Below, one piece after another: positions 55,001 through 64,000 of a DNA stretch of 64,000 nt. Source of the stretch: Bolinopsis microptera (lineage: Eukaryota > Ctenophora > Tentaculata > Lobata > Bolinopsidae); the NCBI RefSeq assembly GCF_026151205.1, contig NC_087076.1, forward strand, positions 9,090,902 to 9,154,901, read 5' to 3'. A program made the position numbers and the translations under genes. The notes under the pieces are model-generated. The model ran no database searches. It saw only the letters and a program-made list of their open reading frames with translations, and had not been told where the DNA came from. Positions within the stretch are counted from its first letter, which is position 1, and the number at the start of each line of letters is the position of its first letter.

Positions 55001-55900
55001 GAAGTGACTCCGCCCTCTCTCACAGCCTCTCTATACTCGCGTGCTGTGTCCTTCTTCTTTTTCCTGAGGGTCTTGGTGACTGGTCCTTCCTTATTGGGCT
55101 TATCAAGGTATGGTTTCCGTTCTTCCTGTCCATATCTGTCAGCCAAGTACTCGTAGATAGTAAGCTCCATAGTCTTTAGCTCTTTCTCTGGGTCTTTACC
55201 CTTCACGATGTTCCCGATGGCAATGCTTAGGTCTTCATCAATTCCTTTCCATTCATTCATCTTGTTTGCCTGTGGTAAGGATAACTTTAGAGTATCCTTC
55301 AGTTCTATCTGTTCTGGGGGTTTGTCTTTCGCAGAGAAACTAGCTGAGCAGGCTTCTGTCATTGTAGCACTGTGGTTTGATTCCGGGCTTGACTTCAGCT
55401 CCGACTTACAGTAGCGATCTCCCTCCGCTGGTCCAACATCCACTTCCGTTTCTGTATTCTCAGCAGCACGAAGCTCGTCTTGCGGTCTCAGTTTGCATCT
55501 CCACTGGTGTTTGGCGACTTGTTTGAACCCCTTCCCACACCACTCACATACTTGAGGTTTATCCTTAGGTGGTTCAGCCTCAGAGGTTTCATTACCAGGT
55601 TGTCGGGTCTGTTCCCCTGAGGTCAGATCATCTATTCTCCCACCCCGTCCAGTGATCATGTGGGCATTTTTCTTATTGTTTGCTGGAGTGTTGATTGTTA
55701 TACACAGCTCTGCCGTGTATTCCGGCTAATCGCCCTACTAAGGCAATCAGCTTCGGGTCTTTCCCCTGTGGTCAGCAGTCTTTCCAGGCCGTCAGCAGTC
55801 TTTCCATGCCGTCATCTGCCTTTGGCAGTCGTCAACTAGTCTTTCCTAGCCGTCGTCAAGGCTTTCCCTCCTTGCAGAGCAAATCCATGTCCATGTTTGA
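52049..55900 (-). mobile_element. Full-length RLE-type non-LTR retrotransposon
   Basis: A 3852-bp element on the minus strand, defined by the repeat distance to the second copy. Its 5' UTR (about 55660-55900) is followed by a single 1152-codon ORF and a ~150-bp 3' UTR ending near GAGGTAAATATAGTTGGTTT. No poly-A tail or microsatellite is seen at the 3' end. Confidence 0.9.
52201..55659 (-). CDS. Retrotransposon polyprotein: Zn finger, reverse transcriptase, restriction-like endonuclease
   Basis: A 1152-aa intact frame. Near the N-terminus is a zinc finger C38-x2-C41-x9-H51-x3-C55 (CEWCGKGFKQVAKHQWRC), then a long charged, Lys-rich linker. The reverse transcriptase shows motif A VWVDLMNAYGRVPHE (about 466-480), motif B GLFQGDPLSVVLF, and motif C RAFADDLTLL (about 572). 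A CCHC knuckle (CPLCGRQQCNLKHILTCCP) lies near residue 915. The C-terminal restriction-like endonuclease has RPDVVIYS (about 1028), then IELTCGNEENF, KRYEELMVEI and VEVGCRGF. This order (single ORF, N-terminal finger, RT, CCHC, C-terminal RLE, no APE) defines the R2/NeSL/Hero-type lineage, whose members cut target DNA and prime reverse transcription in place. The clade within that lineage is unassigned. Intact catalytic motifs suggest recent activity. Confidence 0.92.
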   Translation of the reverse strand: MITGRGGRIDDLTSGEQTRQPGNETSEAEPPKDKPQVCEWCGKGFKQVAKHQWRCKLRPQDELRAAENTETEVDVGPAEGDRYCKSELKSSPESNHSATMTEACSASFSAKDKPPEQIELKDTLKLSLPQANKMNEWKGIDEDLSIAIGNIVKGKDPEKELKTMELTIYEYLADRYGQEERKPYLDKPNKEGPVTKTLRKKKKDTAREYREAVREGGVTSGGAKAVRAQYWRLVRIHNKSRREQLKKRKKKEKKKETQRFRRNPYDYSKRLLDEKISGEPTFGKEEADRYYPKEYMDRDRCYVFEKMAGIPDAKDPVYPFVCTVPTYEEFEKKIKTRRNGSSPGPNGVPYIVYKRCARLRELLYACISKLWLSNSVPLQWRIGESILLPKTTDLSDPGKFRNITMTNTSGKVAMGMLADKMLDYMTTNKYIDTSVQKGFLRKMPGCIEHTQALMEELRDAKSKRRQVYAVWVDLMNAYGRVPHELIVFALRHYKFPEEVVQYIVKYYDELVVRVKTKKWKSEWFYYLIGLFQGDPLSVVLFLIAFNLLLDLLQVDRTMGYKPSFSSEPTTNRAFADDLTLLSDRLDKMKRLVGQMEEFLAWTRTMRAKPSKCIALGMKVVDNTYRSFDPEIIIANEKVAYLGDTPIKFLGHWIYVNLGQDETRELITTQLSGQLEKVDMAELSGPSKCWIYNHMLTSKVQWNIMIYNLPVSFIQTLEALCTRYLKKWLGVTTSISNSVLYRSKDHFGLSLKQISNLYKCLQVSKAYMLKTSVDPKVREVFEYRENTNRDKKRWDYTKELTNRERDLYFKELIGYVQTREGAGIGFGDQRRKKNKKEQLVEIIKSLKEEELLQTLYDKRVQGKFLTWKNTMQLDTGWQSLLYTLSPELTKFHLNAIHDVASTPSNLQLWNYSSTNNCPLCGRQQCNLKHILTCCPVSLKQGRYNWRHDQVLRVIVQPIAEKLREINSATPKTEVKREWRKFVSGKGTYRKPEVRLTEEPHLLEEGNDWKLVFDEDERTRQFPQHIVNTALRPDVVIYSNTLRKVILIELTCGNEENFEDQRSRKEKRYEELMVEIETAGWEGYLFTVEVGCRGFYHHTLPRIFNFLNITRAKKKRALNTTAVVSLKGSYTIWLSRYNKTWSDNWQLAERPCPV

Positions 55901-58363
55901 GACCAAACCAACTATATTTACCTCAATTCTCTAGTCTTTTCAGACGCAGAATCTTCTACACTCTCTGACTTCTTCTGATGTCTGGGACTTACGACCCCAG
56001 ATGTAGCTTTCAACGACGTTTTAAGGGCCCAACGTTCAGCTGTTCATCAGGGTTAAACTGGGCAGGGTCTTTCAGCCAGCTGCCAGTTGTCACTCCAGGT
56101 CTTGTTGTAGCGACTAAGCCAGATAGTGTAGGAACCTTTCAGGGACACCACCGCTGTTGTGTTAAGTGCCCTCTTCTTCTTTGCCCGGGTGATGTTAAGG
56201 AAGTTGAAAATTCGGGGTAATGTGTGGTGGTAGAATCCACGACATCCAACTTCTACTGTAAAGAGATATCCTTCCCAGCCTGCGGTCTCGATCTCCACCA
56301 TTAGCTCTTCGTATCTCTTCTCTTTCCGGGATCTCTGGTCCTCAAAGTTCTCCTCGTTTCCACAGGTCAGCTCTATCAGGATGACTTTCCTGAGTGTGTT
56401 AGAGTATATTACCACATCAGGTCTGAGAGCTGTGTTGACAATATGTTGGGGGAATTGTCTTGTCCTTTCGTCCTCATCAAACACTAGTTTCCAGTCGTTA
56501 CCTTCCTCTAGAAGATGAGGTTCTTCTGTAAGCCGTACTTCGGGTTTCCTGTAGGTTCCTTTTCCGGATACGAACTTCCTCCACTCTCTCTTTACTTCTG
56601 TCTTTGGGGTAGCACTGTTTATCTCCCTCAGCTTCTCTGCAATTGGTTGCACGATTACCCTGAGCACCTGATCATGTCTCCAATTATACCTTCCTTGTTT
56701 AAGCGACACTGGGCAACACGTTAGAATGTGCTTTAGGTTGCACTGCTGACGCCCACAAAGGGGACAGTTGTTCGTGGAGCTGTAGTTCCAAAGCTGGAGG
56801 TTGCTAGGTGTACTTGCAACGTCGTGGATGGCATTTAGGTGGAACTTTGTCAGCTCGGGGCTCAAGGTATACAGCAGGCTTTGCCAGCCAGTGTCTAGCT
56901 GCATGGTGTTCTTCCAGGTTAGAAACTTTCCTTGGACTCTCTTATCGTAGAGAGTTTGAAGGAGCTCCTCTTCTTTCAGAGACTTAATTATCTCCACCAG
57001 TTGCTCCTTTTTGTTCTTCTTCCTCCTCTGATCACCGAATCCAATACCGGCTCCTTCCCTGGTCTGCACGTAGCCAATCAGTTCTTTGAAGTAGAGGTCT
57101 CTCTCCCTATTAGTCAGCTCCTTGGTGTAGTCCCATCTCTTCTTGTCTCTGTTGGTGTTTTCTCTGTACTCGAAAACCTCCCTCACTTTGGGGTCAACCG
57201 ATGTCTTCAGCATATAGGCCTTGGACACCTGTAGACATTTGTACAGGTTGGAGATCTGCTTTAACGATAGTCCAAAGTGGTCTTTTGATCTGTACAGCAC
57301 ACTATTCGATATGGAAGTAGTAACTCCAAGCCATTTCTTCAAGTATCTGGTACAAAGAGCCTCTAGTGTCTGGATGAATGATACTGGGAGGTTGTATATC
57401 ATAATATTCCACTGTACTTTGCTAGTTAGCATGTGGTTGTAGATCCAGCACTTGCTTGGTCCAGAGAGCTCCGCCATGTCTACCTTTTCCAGCTGGCCTG
57501 AAAGTTGAGTGGTGATTAGCTCTCTCGTCTCATCTTGGCCCAGGTTGACGTAAATCCAGTGACCAAGGAACTTTATCGGTGTGTCACCAAGGTACGCTAC
57601 TTTCTCGTTTGCAATGATGATCTCAGGGTCAAACGATCTGTAGGTATTGTCCACTACCTTCATTCCGAGAGCAATACACTTGCTGGGTTTAGCTCTCATC
57701 GTCCTTGTCCATGCTAAGAATTCCTCCATTTGCCCGACCAGCCTCTTCATTTTGTCGAGTCTGTCAGACAGCAGGGTGAGATCATCTGCAAAAGCTCTGT
57801 TTGTAGTTGGCTCAGAGCTGAACGACGGCTTGTATCCCATTGTTCTGTCGACCTGAAGTAAATCCAAGAGTAGGTTGAATGCTATTAAGAATAGCACGAC
57901 AGAAAGCGGGTCCCCTTGAAACAACCCAATTAGGTAGTAGAACCACTCACTCTTCCACTTCTTCGTCTTCACCCGTACTACCAGTTCGTCGTAGTACTTG
58001 ACAATATATTGGACCACTTCTTCTGGGAACTTGTAGTGCCGAAGCGCAAACACTATCAGCTCATGGGGTACTCTCCCATAAGCATTCATAAGATCCACCC
58101 ATACTGCATACACCTGTCTTCTCTTACTCTTTGCATCCCGCAGTTCCTCCATGAGCGCTTGTGTGTGTTCTATGCATCCTGGCATCTTGCGCAGGAAGCC
58201 TTTTTGCACAGAGGTATCGATGTACTTATTGGTGGTCATGTAGTCGAGCATTTTATCAGCTAGCATACCCATTGCCACTTTCCCACTGGTGTTAGTCATA
58301 GTGATGTTCCTAAACTTGCCAGGGTCACTAAGGTCCGTGGTCTTGGGAAGTAGGATGCTTTCT
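55901..58363 (-). mobile_element. 5'-truncated second copy of the retrotransposon
   Basis: Identical, as far as read, to the 3' 2.46 kb of the full-length element (offset 3852 bp). Its 3' end directly abuts the 5' end of the full-length copy with no host sequence between. Its 5' truncation point (GATGCTTTCT) joins host repeat at TTCACTGTTCGG. Confidence 0.92.
56053..58363 (-). pseudogene. Truncated retrotransposon RT-RLE frame
   Basis: Codes for the reverse transcriptase core (from ESILLPKTTDL onward), CCHC and RLE of the 1152-aa protein. The N-terminal zinc finger and about 385 residues are missing. The ATG at 58366-58368 comes from flanking DNA, so the 771-codon frame is an accident of truncation. 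Confidence 0.85.
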
Positions 58364-59011
58364 TTCACTGTTCGGTACTACTACTAGTACTATACTATAG
58401 TATTGAAATTTATAAAACCTTTGAAATTCTTACTGTGGCGCGCAGAAAATCATTCCTACACCCCTGAATTATCTGCTATTACATGTGAACATTGCGAGGT
58501 ATCTAGGCCCTAGGGGTAGGACAGGAGGAATTATTTTAGTTTTACGGGAAATTGAATAAAAATTGAATCAAGTAATCAAGCTTTCTTGGAAACGCGTAGC
58601 ACCAATATAGACATGGCCGGTAATTGGGTAATGGGTATTAATATAAGTATAACTTACAAGTCATTATCAGTGATCAGGGCACCAACTACCACATCACGAT
58701 TGATTTAATTATAATTATATCTCCCCAAGAATTTTACCTGGGGACCTCGAGGAAATGATCTCAATTTAAATAACCGTTTCTGTACTATAAAGCGCGAAAT
58801 GTTGCCGAGAATGAATCAGAATAAGAAAAGCGAACGACCAATATAAACTGAGGTGTTTTTTCACATTATCTGGCATCCTGAGGATAGAAATAGCTGCAGA
58901 GATATATATATTTATCTTAGAAACATAGTCCGCAGGCTAAGTTATCGTCAAGGGAAGCATTACCTTACCGTAAATGTTTAATACCTTATCGATCGGACCT
59001 TATTTGGACGG
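58364..59011 (+). repeat. Third 1.65-kb unit (right end) plus 0.52-kb direct repeat, copy 2
   Basis: 58364-58486 resumes the host repeat interrupted by the retrotransposons (ACTGTTCGGTACTACTACTA onward). 58487-59011 repeats 50599-51122. Confidence 0.85.
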
Positions 59012-59117
59012 AAAACATCATATACTAGTAAAGTTTTCTTTGCCTCTGGCAGACCAAGGAGAACCTTTCGCTTTCCGTCTCGTCGTTATTATATAACTTA
59101 CGGCACAATAAAGTTCT

Positions 59118-59264
59118 CAAGTGGAAAAGTTTTTGAAAAAAATTCAACGGACTTTAACTTGGACGAACCTTAAATGAACGGACTTTATTTGAACGGACAT
59201 TAAAATGACCGTTAGGGCCTCCAGCGTTTAATTAATGTCCGTCCAAATAAGGTCCGATAAGGTA
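59118..59264 (-). repeat. Long inverted repeat, right arm
   Basis: Reverse complement of 51092-51250 with a few mismatches and a ~10-bp difference near GGACGGACATTAATT. Together the arms bracket about 8.2 kb. Confidence 0.85.
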
Positions 59265-61589
59265 GTTCACGCGGCGCGTCAAATTAAAGTGGCGACGTCC
59301 TCAAAGTCCAACTCCAAGCTACTCTAACTCCAAGTATTGACCATAATTTATAAGAAGTCATCCTATCAAGCTTCAAGTTTTACTTTTCAGTGTTGTTTCC
59401 CGGAAACATAATCTGATGACTGATCAGTCTCGATCTCTAGGTATGGATAAAGCGAGACGATATAATATTATAATAAAAGGATGGATCCGTGCCATTTTAC
59501 TGACACCACGGCATCAACTTAACGCGACTTTCCGCAAAAACCGTAAAAGATATACAACTGAAACTTTTTTGACTGGGTCAAATGATTTTATGCTAATGCT
59601 ACAATTTCGAGTGCGAAGCACGAGGGATAATTATGAAAATAATCCCGACGTGCTTTAGCACGAGGGGATATTTTAATATAACTTAAGTGTGCCGGTGTTG
59701 TGTGTTATAAACCCCTCCGGGTTATATAAGTTATATATAGTGCTAGGACCAACAAATTTTACATTTTACTATTCCTAATTCTAGCTATATGTATATGAGA
59801 TCAGTATGTCATGAAGTTCATCAAAAATCAAAGTAGACGACTATTATAATACATGGCTCATATCAAACAGTGCAATTGCTACGACAAAATTTACCGGACA
59901 AATGTAACCGACGTCGTTGAGACAAGTTCTGAAACTGGTCCAAGTAATGTAAGTCCAAGTAATGTAAGCATAAGTGTGCTGGATTTTTTCCAGCGCCTGC
60001 AATTAAACCGATACGTAGATCAATTAGTGTATTTATAGTTCTTACCTTAACTGTTAAGCCGCATAGGTCACGTGACATTTTTTACCAATGTGCGTCGTAT
60101 AGTACTAACTATAGTTAGTCACGTGATACACGTCATCAAAACACGTGACAGCGCGCGGATGAAATTCTCATGCCCATGGAATATCAAAACCAAACAAATC
60201 TTGTTGAGCCAAATTAACGGGGCGGGATTATAGAAGCTGTGCTGGAGTTATTTATTGAGCGGGAAAAAACTAACAGCGGGAGCCGGGATTATCAATACCA
60301 GAATCTATCCCGCCCGACGCCCGTCCGGCTAATTATTCTAACCCGGAGTCACAGAGGCGGCTATTGAGGGCGTCCAGGCGTCCGTGGACGCCCTAAAATT
60401 ATTATCTGGTGGCTGGTGCTTAAAATAGAAATAGTAATTAGTAATAGTGTTAGGAAATAACAAATCGCAATATAAAGCTCTTTATTCACTATCATACGTT
60501 TTAATGTAAGCGCACGCATGATCTTCGTGAAATTTTGTGTTGTAGGGAGTCCAACCCTACCATTGGACTACTCAGCCGCGCAGTTTTAACACATAGTTAA
60601 TTGTAAACGTTACAAAGCACATCGTGCGCATCCCACTACAGGTAATCTATTATGATTTGCCTCAATTTGAGGGTCCAGGACCCTTTGCAGTTTGAACTAT
60701 TGACTGCTATGATACTGCGTGGCTAAGATCGTACACGTGTGGTGTCCTGTTTCAACCATGTTATAAGTTTTTGTTTTTGTTTGCTGTCGCCTGTAAAGTG
60801 TTACACATTACATATAACAAGGCCCTTATAATGTAATCGGTAGTTTGGAGGGATCAGCTTGAGCCGACTCCCAAGCCCCCCCCCCCCCCCCAGTCCATTG
60901 TGCATTGATTGGACCCCAACAAAACTGCCAGCCAGCTCCCACGAGCCGCCTCTGCCCGGAGATGCATCTATAAGCCCGTTCCACTGACACCAGATCAGAC
61001 TTATCAACTTATCGGGATCAACTTATCCGTTTGCGATTGACAATCAGACAATGTTTAGTCTACACTCTACAGTGATAAGGATTCGCGAAGTCTAAAGCTC
61101 TAATTGCCTGACAATTAGAGACGGAAAAATGTATGTCATGCTTATCACAATGCTGGCAAGCATTACCGTCGCCCTTATATTCACAATACTATTTACCCCC
61201 TATACTAGTATATCCCCTTTATTGTTTTCCAGGCATTAAGACTCATCGAAAGTAGTTCAGCAGGCATATTTAAGTTCAAAACATTCTAATTCAATGTTAA
61301 AGATGACAGGAATAAGAAATAGTTATGTGGAGGTTTTTAAGAAATTTGCGCAAAATACGCGCCAGCATGTTATACGAAATTAGGTAAAAAACCCAAAATC
61401 GCTATATTCAGGTGCCTTAAAAACCATGTTAAAACTGAGTTAGAGATATGAAACTTTGCAGGGCGTCTAGACCTTGTCCAAATCGACTGTAAAAAAATTT
61501 CATGTTTCAGGAGTATCGGCAAGTGGGTTTTCTGGAACCCCTGTTTTACAACAGATTGTCGTGAAGTATATATATATAATATATATATA
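59265..61589. other. Intergenic stretch with E-boxes and a poly-C run
   Basis: No gene supported. It contains GCACGAGGGATAATTATGAA / CACGAGGGGATATTTT short repeats (59618-59670), CACGTG sites listed separately, a self-complementary GGGCGTCC..GGACGCCC pair at about 60368-60396, and a run of 14 C near 60878-60891. Confidence 0.45.
60067..60150. promoter_or_regulatory. Cluster of three CACGTG E-boxes
   Basis: GTCACGTGAC at 60067-60076 matches the CLEAR/bHLH-Zip palindrome exactly. GTCACGTGAT lies at 60118-60127 and ACACGTGACA at 60141-60150, with the palindromic ACTAACTATAGTTAGT between the first two. No adjacent gene is visible, so function is unproven. Confidence 0.4.
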
Positions 61590-61927
61590 TTTTACCAAAA
61601 CCCATAATCATGGGTAGAGTGGACCGCTGCCAGTGTCTCTCTTTACCAAACAAAAGGAAATGATATTAATTTGATTGACCGTTCTCAAATGCAAAATGAT
61701 ACCGAGAATGAAATCGGTCCCTCGCTTTTCCCCCACAGATGCCTTTGGGTAGTTCTTCTTAATCTATTACAATTGTAAATGAATGGGAAAAGCGAGGGAC
61801 CGATTTCATTCTCGGTATCATTTTGCATTTGAGAACGGTCAATCAAATTAATATCATTTCCTTTTGTTTGGTAAAGAGAGACACTGGCAGCGGTCCACTC
61901 TACCCATGATTATGGGTTTTGGTAAAA
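61590..61927. mobile_element. Fold-back MITE with ~140-bp arms, copy 1
   Basis: The left arm starts TTTTACCAAAACCCATAATC; the right arm is its near-perfect reverse complement ending GGTAAAA at 61927. TA flanks both ends (Tc1/mariner-like target). The short loop reads TGCCTTTGGGTAGTTCTTCT onward. Non-coding. Confidence 0.9.
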
Positions 61928-62475
61928 TATCATCTCTTTTTGATTATAATGTCAGGGTACTTTATAAAGTCGAAATATAAACTGATATCTTCATTAATAT
62001 TAATAAGGAGGAAGTTTCAACGATTTCGAAATTTTTCCTTTAAAAACATTTCCTTGTGTTTAGGTAAGCATATCGGTCGATCACTGACTGAATATGCCAC
62101 TTTATACTCATTCAAGTTGGCATTAAATTCATATATAATGACATTAAAAAGCAGAATTTGTTGGAAATCGCGAATGAGCAAAATTCTCACCTTTCGCACG
62201 TGCAAACTTTGAGCGGACGTTGCGTGCGCATCCAATATTGAATCGCCGTAAATTTTTGCATGTAATTGTTTTATATATAGCGTGATAAGCATGCAAAGTT
62301 TCAAAGTATTTCAAGAAGAACTGTAATCACAACGGCACTCTAAAGTTGACTGAAAATGACGAAAACAGCAATTTTCAGTGATTTTAGCAATTTTCTATCA
62401 ATTTGGGCGTGTCCCCACGTGTGCAACTTTTCGATTTTCAACTTTAAAACTAGCCTAATGCACAATTTATACCTA
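61928..62475 (+). repeat. Duplicated flank of the fold-back MITE, copy 1
   Basis: Aligns with 63477-64000 with scattered substitutions and small indels, so the MITE copies were spread by local duplication or sit in a larger repeat that leaves the window. Confidence 0.85.
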
Positions 62476-62960
62476 TAAGAAGCAGAACTGAGCTCCACAA
62501 CCCAAGGCATGGCCCAACACCAGAGAATACTAAATCGCAAAATTGACGTTTTTATAAAATAATTCTTCAAAAAAGCACAAACTTCAATGACGAATATCTT
62601 TATGAAGGAGCAAGCTAGAAAAACTTTCCGGTAGATTTTCAGAATGCTTGAACAATTATCTAAGATGAAAATTTCCTCAGATTTTGAATACAATTACTTT
62701 TTAATGGTTTAAAATCATTTTTAAAAGTTATTACTTTGTCAAAAATCAAGTTTTAAAAACGGTTAACTTGATGACGTCATCAAGGGGTGTTCATGACGTC
62801 AAACAATTTGTTTATACAATGTAAACTAAAGTGTAAACAATTATTTTCAAGACCTGTGGTCGGAAATGGCTGTATCTTTTATACTTTTGAATCTATGGAC
62901 AATTAAATACAGGCTACAATTGACTGGCAAAGCGTCTATCCCTGAATATATGTATATATA
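62476..62960. other. Repeat-unit interior, no gene
   Basis: AT-rich, containing the paired TGATGACGTCATCA palindrome near 62769-62782 and GACGTCA at 62794. Minus-strand frames here show no domain. Confidence 0.45.
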
Positions 62961-63476
62961 TTTTACCAAAACCCATAATCATGGGTAGAGTGGACCGCTG
63001 CCAGTGTCTCTCTTTCCCAAACAAAAGGAAATGATATCAATTTGATTGACCGTTCTCAAATGCAAAATGATACCGAGAATGAAATCGGTCGCTCGCTTTT
63101 CCCATTCATTCACGGCTTACGAATTGTAATAATTTTCGATTGATTACATGTCAATCAGATGCTGTAAAAATCTCTTTGGGTTGCGTTCGGGTCGATACCT
63201 AGTATTTCGGGGTAAGGGTGGTAGTTATCACTTATTGAATTAGCTGAAGTTTATTGAATCTTTATTGCCGAGTACAGCTGCCTTTGGGTAGTTCTTCTTA
63301 ATCTATTACAATTGTAAATGAATGGGAAAAGCGAGCGACCGATTTCATTCTCGGTATCATTTTGCATTTGAGAACGGTCAGTCAAATTAATATCATTTCC
63401 TTTTGTTTGGGAAAGAGAGACACTGGCAGCGGTCCACTCTACCCATGATTATGGGTTTTGGTAAAATATCATCACT
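62961..63476. mobile_element. Fold-back MITE with ~140-bp arms, copy 2
   Basis: Same arms as copy 1 and TA flanks (62959-62960, 63477-63478). The loop is ~180 bp longer and probably nearer to the ancestral element; copy 1's loop is an internal deletion. Confidence 0.9.
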
Positions 63477-64000
63477 TTTTGATTATAATGTCAGGCCCCG
63501 GGTACTTTATAAAGTCGAAATATAAACTGATATCTTCATTATAATAAGGAGGAAGTTTCAACGATTTCGAAATTTTTCCTTTAAAAACATTTCCTTGTGT
63601 TTAGGTAAGCATATCGGTCCATCACTGACTGAATATACCACTTAATACTCATTCAAGTTGACATTAAATTCATATATAATGACATTAAACTGTCGTGGCA
63701 AAGCAGAATTTGTTGGAAATCACGAATGAGCAAAATTCTCACCTTTCGCACGTGCAAACTTTGAGCGGACGTTGCATGCGCATCTAATATTGAATCGCCG
63801 TAAATTTTTGCATGTAATTGTTTTATATATAGCTTGATAAGCATGCAAAGTTTCAAAGTATTTCAAGAAGAACTGTAATCACAACGGCACTCTAAAGTTG
63901 ACAGAAAATGACGAAAACAGCGAGTTCAGTGATTTTAGCAATTTTCTATCAATTTGGGCGTGTCCCCACGTGTGCAACTTTTCGATTTTCAACTTTAAAA
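63477..64000 (+). repeat. Duplicated flank of the fold-back MITE, copy 2
   Basis: Direct repeat of 61928-62475, with 5-bp (CCCCG) and 9-bp (CTGTCGTGG-type) differences; runs out of the window. Confidence 0.85.

Noticed and set aside
60535-60600. Minus-strand TAGTCCAATGG matching a tRNA A-box, suggesting a tRNA or SINE head
   Set aside because: No B-box (GGTTCGANTCC) follows at a suitable distance and no cloverleaf stems are apparent.
61919-63856. Frames on both strands beside the fold-back elements, repeated in both duplicates
   Set aside because: No domains; the shared frame ends differ between copies.

Overview
The window is eukaryotic, metazoan nuclear DNA: genes have many GT-AG introns with conserved codon phases, products are typical animal proteins, and intergenic DNA is AT-rich and full of transposon debris. 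A degenerate TTAGGG-type tract (about 10962-11060) argues against arthropods and nematodes. The orphan rhodopsin-like receptor resembles receptor families I associate with cnidarians, so a cnidarian is my best guess, held loosely; nothing in the window fixes the species.

Gene-bearing half (1-38.9 kb). 59-8986 (+): an 11-exon BTB-BACK-Kelch (KLHL) gene. 12705-13876 (-): a single-exon GPCR with one frame break. 16454-20141 (+): CEBPZ/NOC1 ribosome-biogenesis factor, 5 exons. 22220-24428 (+): IGBP1/TAP42 PP2A regulator, 7 exons, one base short in exon 5. 25045-25953 (+): a seven-finger C2H2 protein. 26306-37270 (+): V-ATPase subunit F, four small exons over 11 kb. Its first intron (5.9 kb) holds two complete genes on the opposite strand, an SV2/SVOP-like MFS transporter and an arylsulfatase B-like enzyme; its second intron holds a DNA transposon. 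38082-38897 (-): an unrecognised acidic/coiled-coil protein with a hydrophobic C-terminus, with a decayed partial copy near 41.7-42.0 kb.

Repeat-rich half (39-64 kb). 43.25-47.3 kb is a composite DNA-transposon region: inverted 'CTCTAGAGCGG' ends, a perfect 54-bp-arm palindrome, a decayed LINE-ORF1-like gene, a Mutator-like transposase remnant, and ACCGGG hexamer arrays. 47.3-50.6 kb is a 1.65-kb tandem duplication, each unit carrying the same TIR element with poly-C tracts; a third related copy lacks that element (empty site) and is interrupted by two head-to-tail copies of an RLE-type (R2/NeSL/Hero-like) non-LTR retrotransposon (52049-58363), one full length (1152-aa ORF) and one 5'-truncated. 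61.6-64 kb contains two fold-back elements in a local duplication.

The conventional genes form no pathway; the nested trio may share an acidic-compartment theme (V-ATPase and a lysosomal-type sulfatase), which is inference only. The most unusual items are the 1.55-kb TIR element packed with CTCCACC..GGTTGAGCA motifs (20299-21844), the pair of TIR elements with GTCATTAATG arrays and 8-bp target duplication, the perfect palindrome, the LINE concatemer and the nested genes. Three genes carry single-base frame breaks, one in a homopolymer, which suggests residual assembly error.
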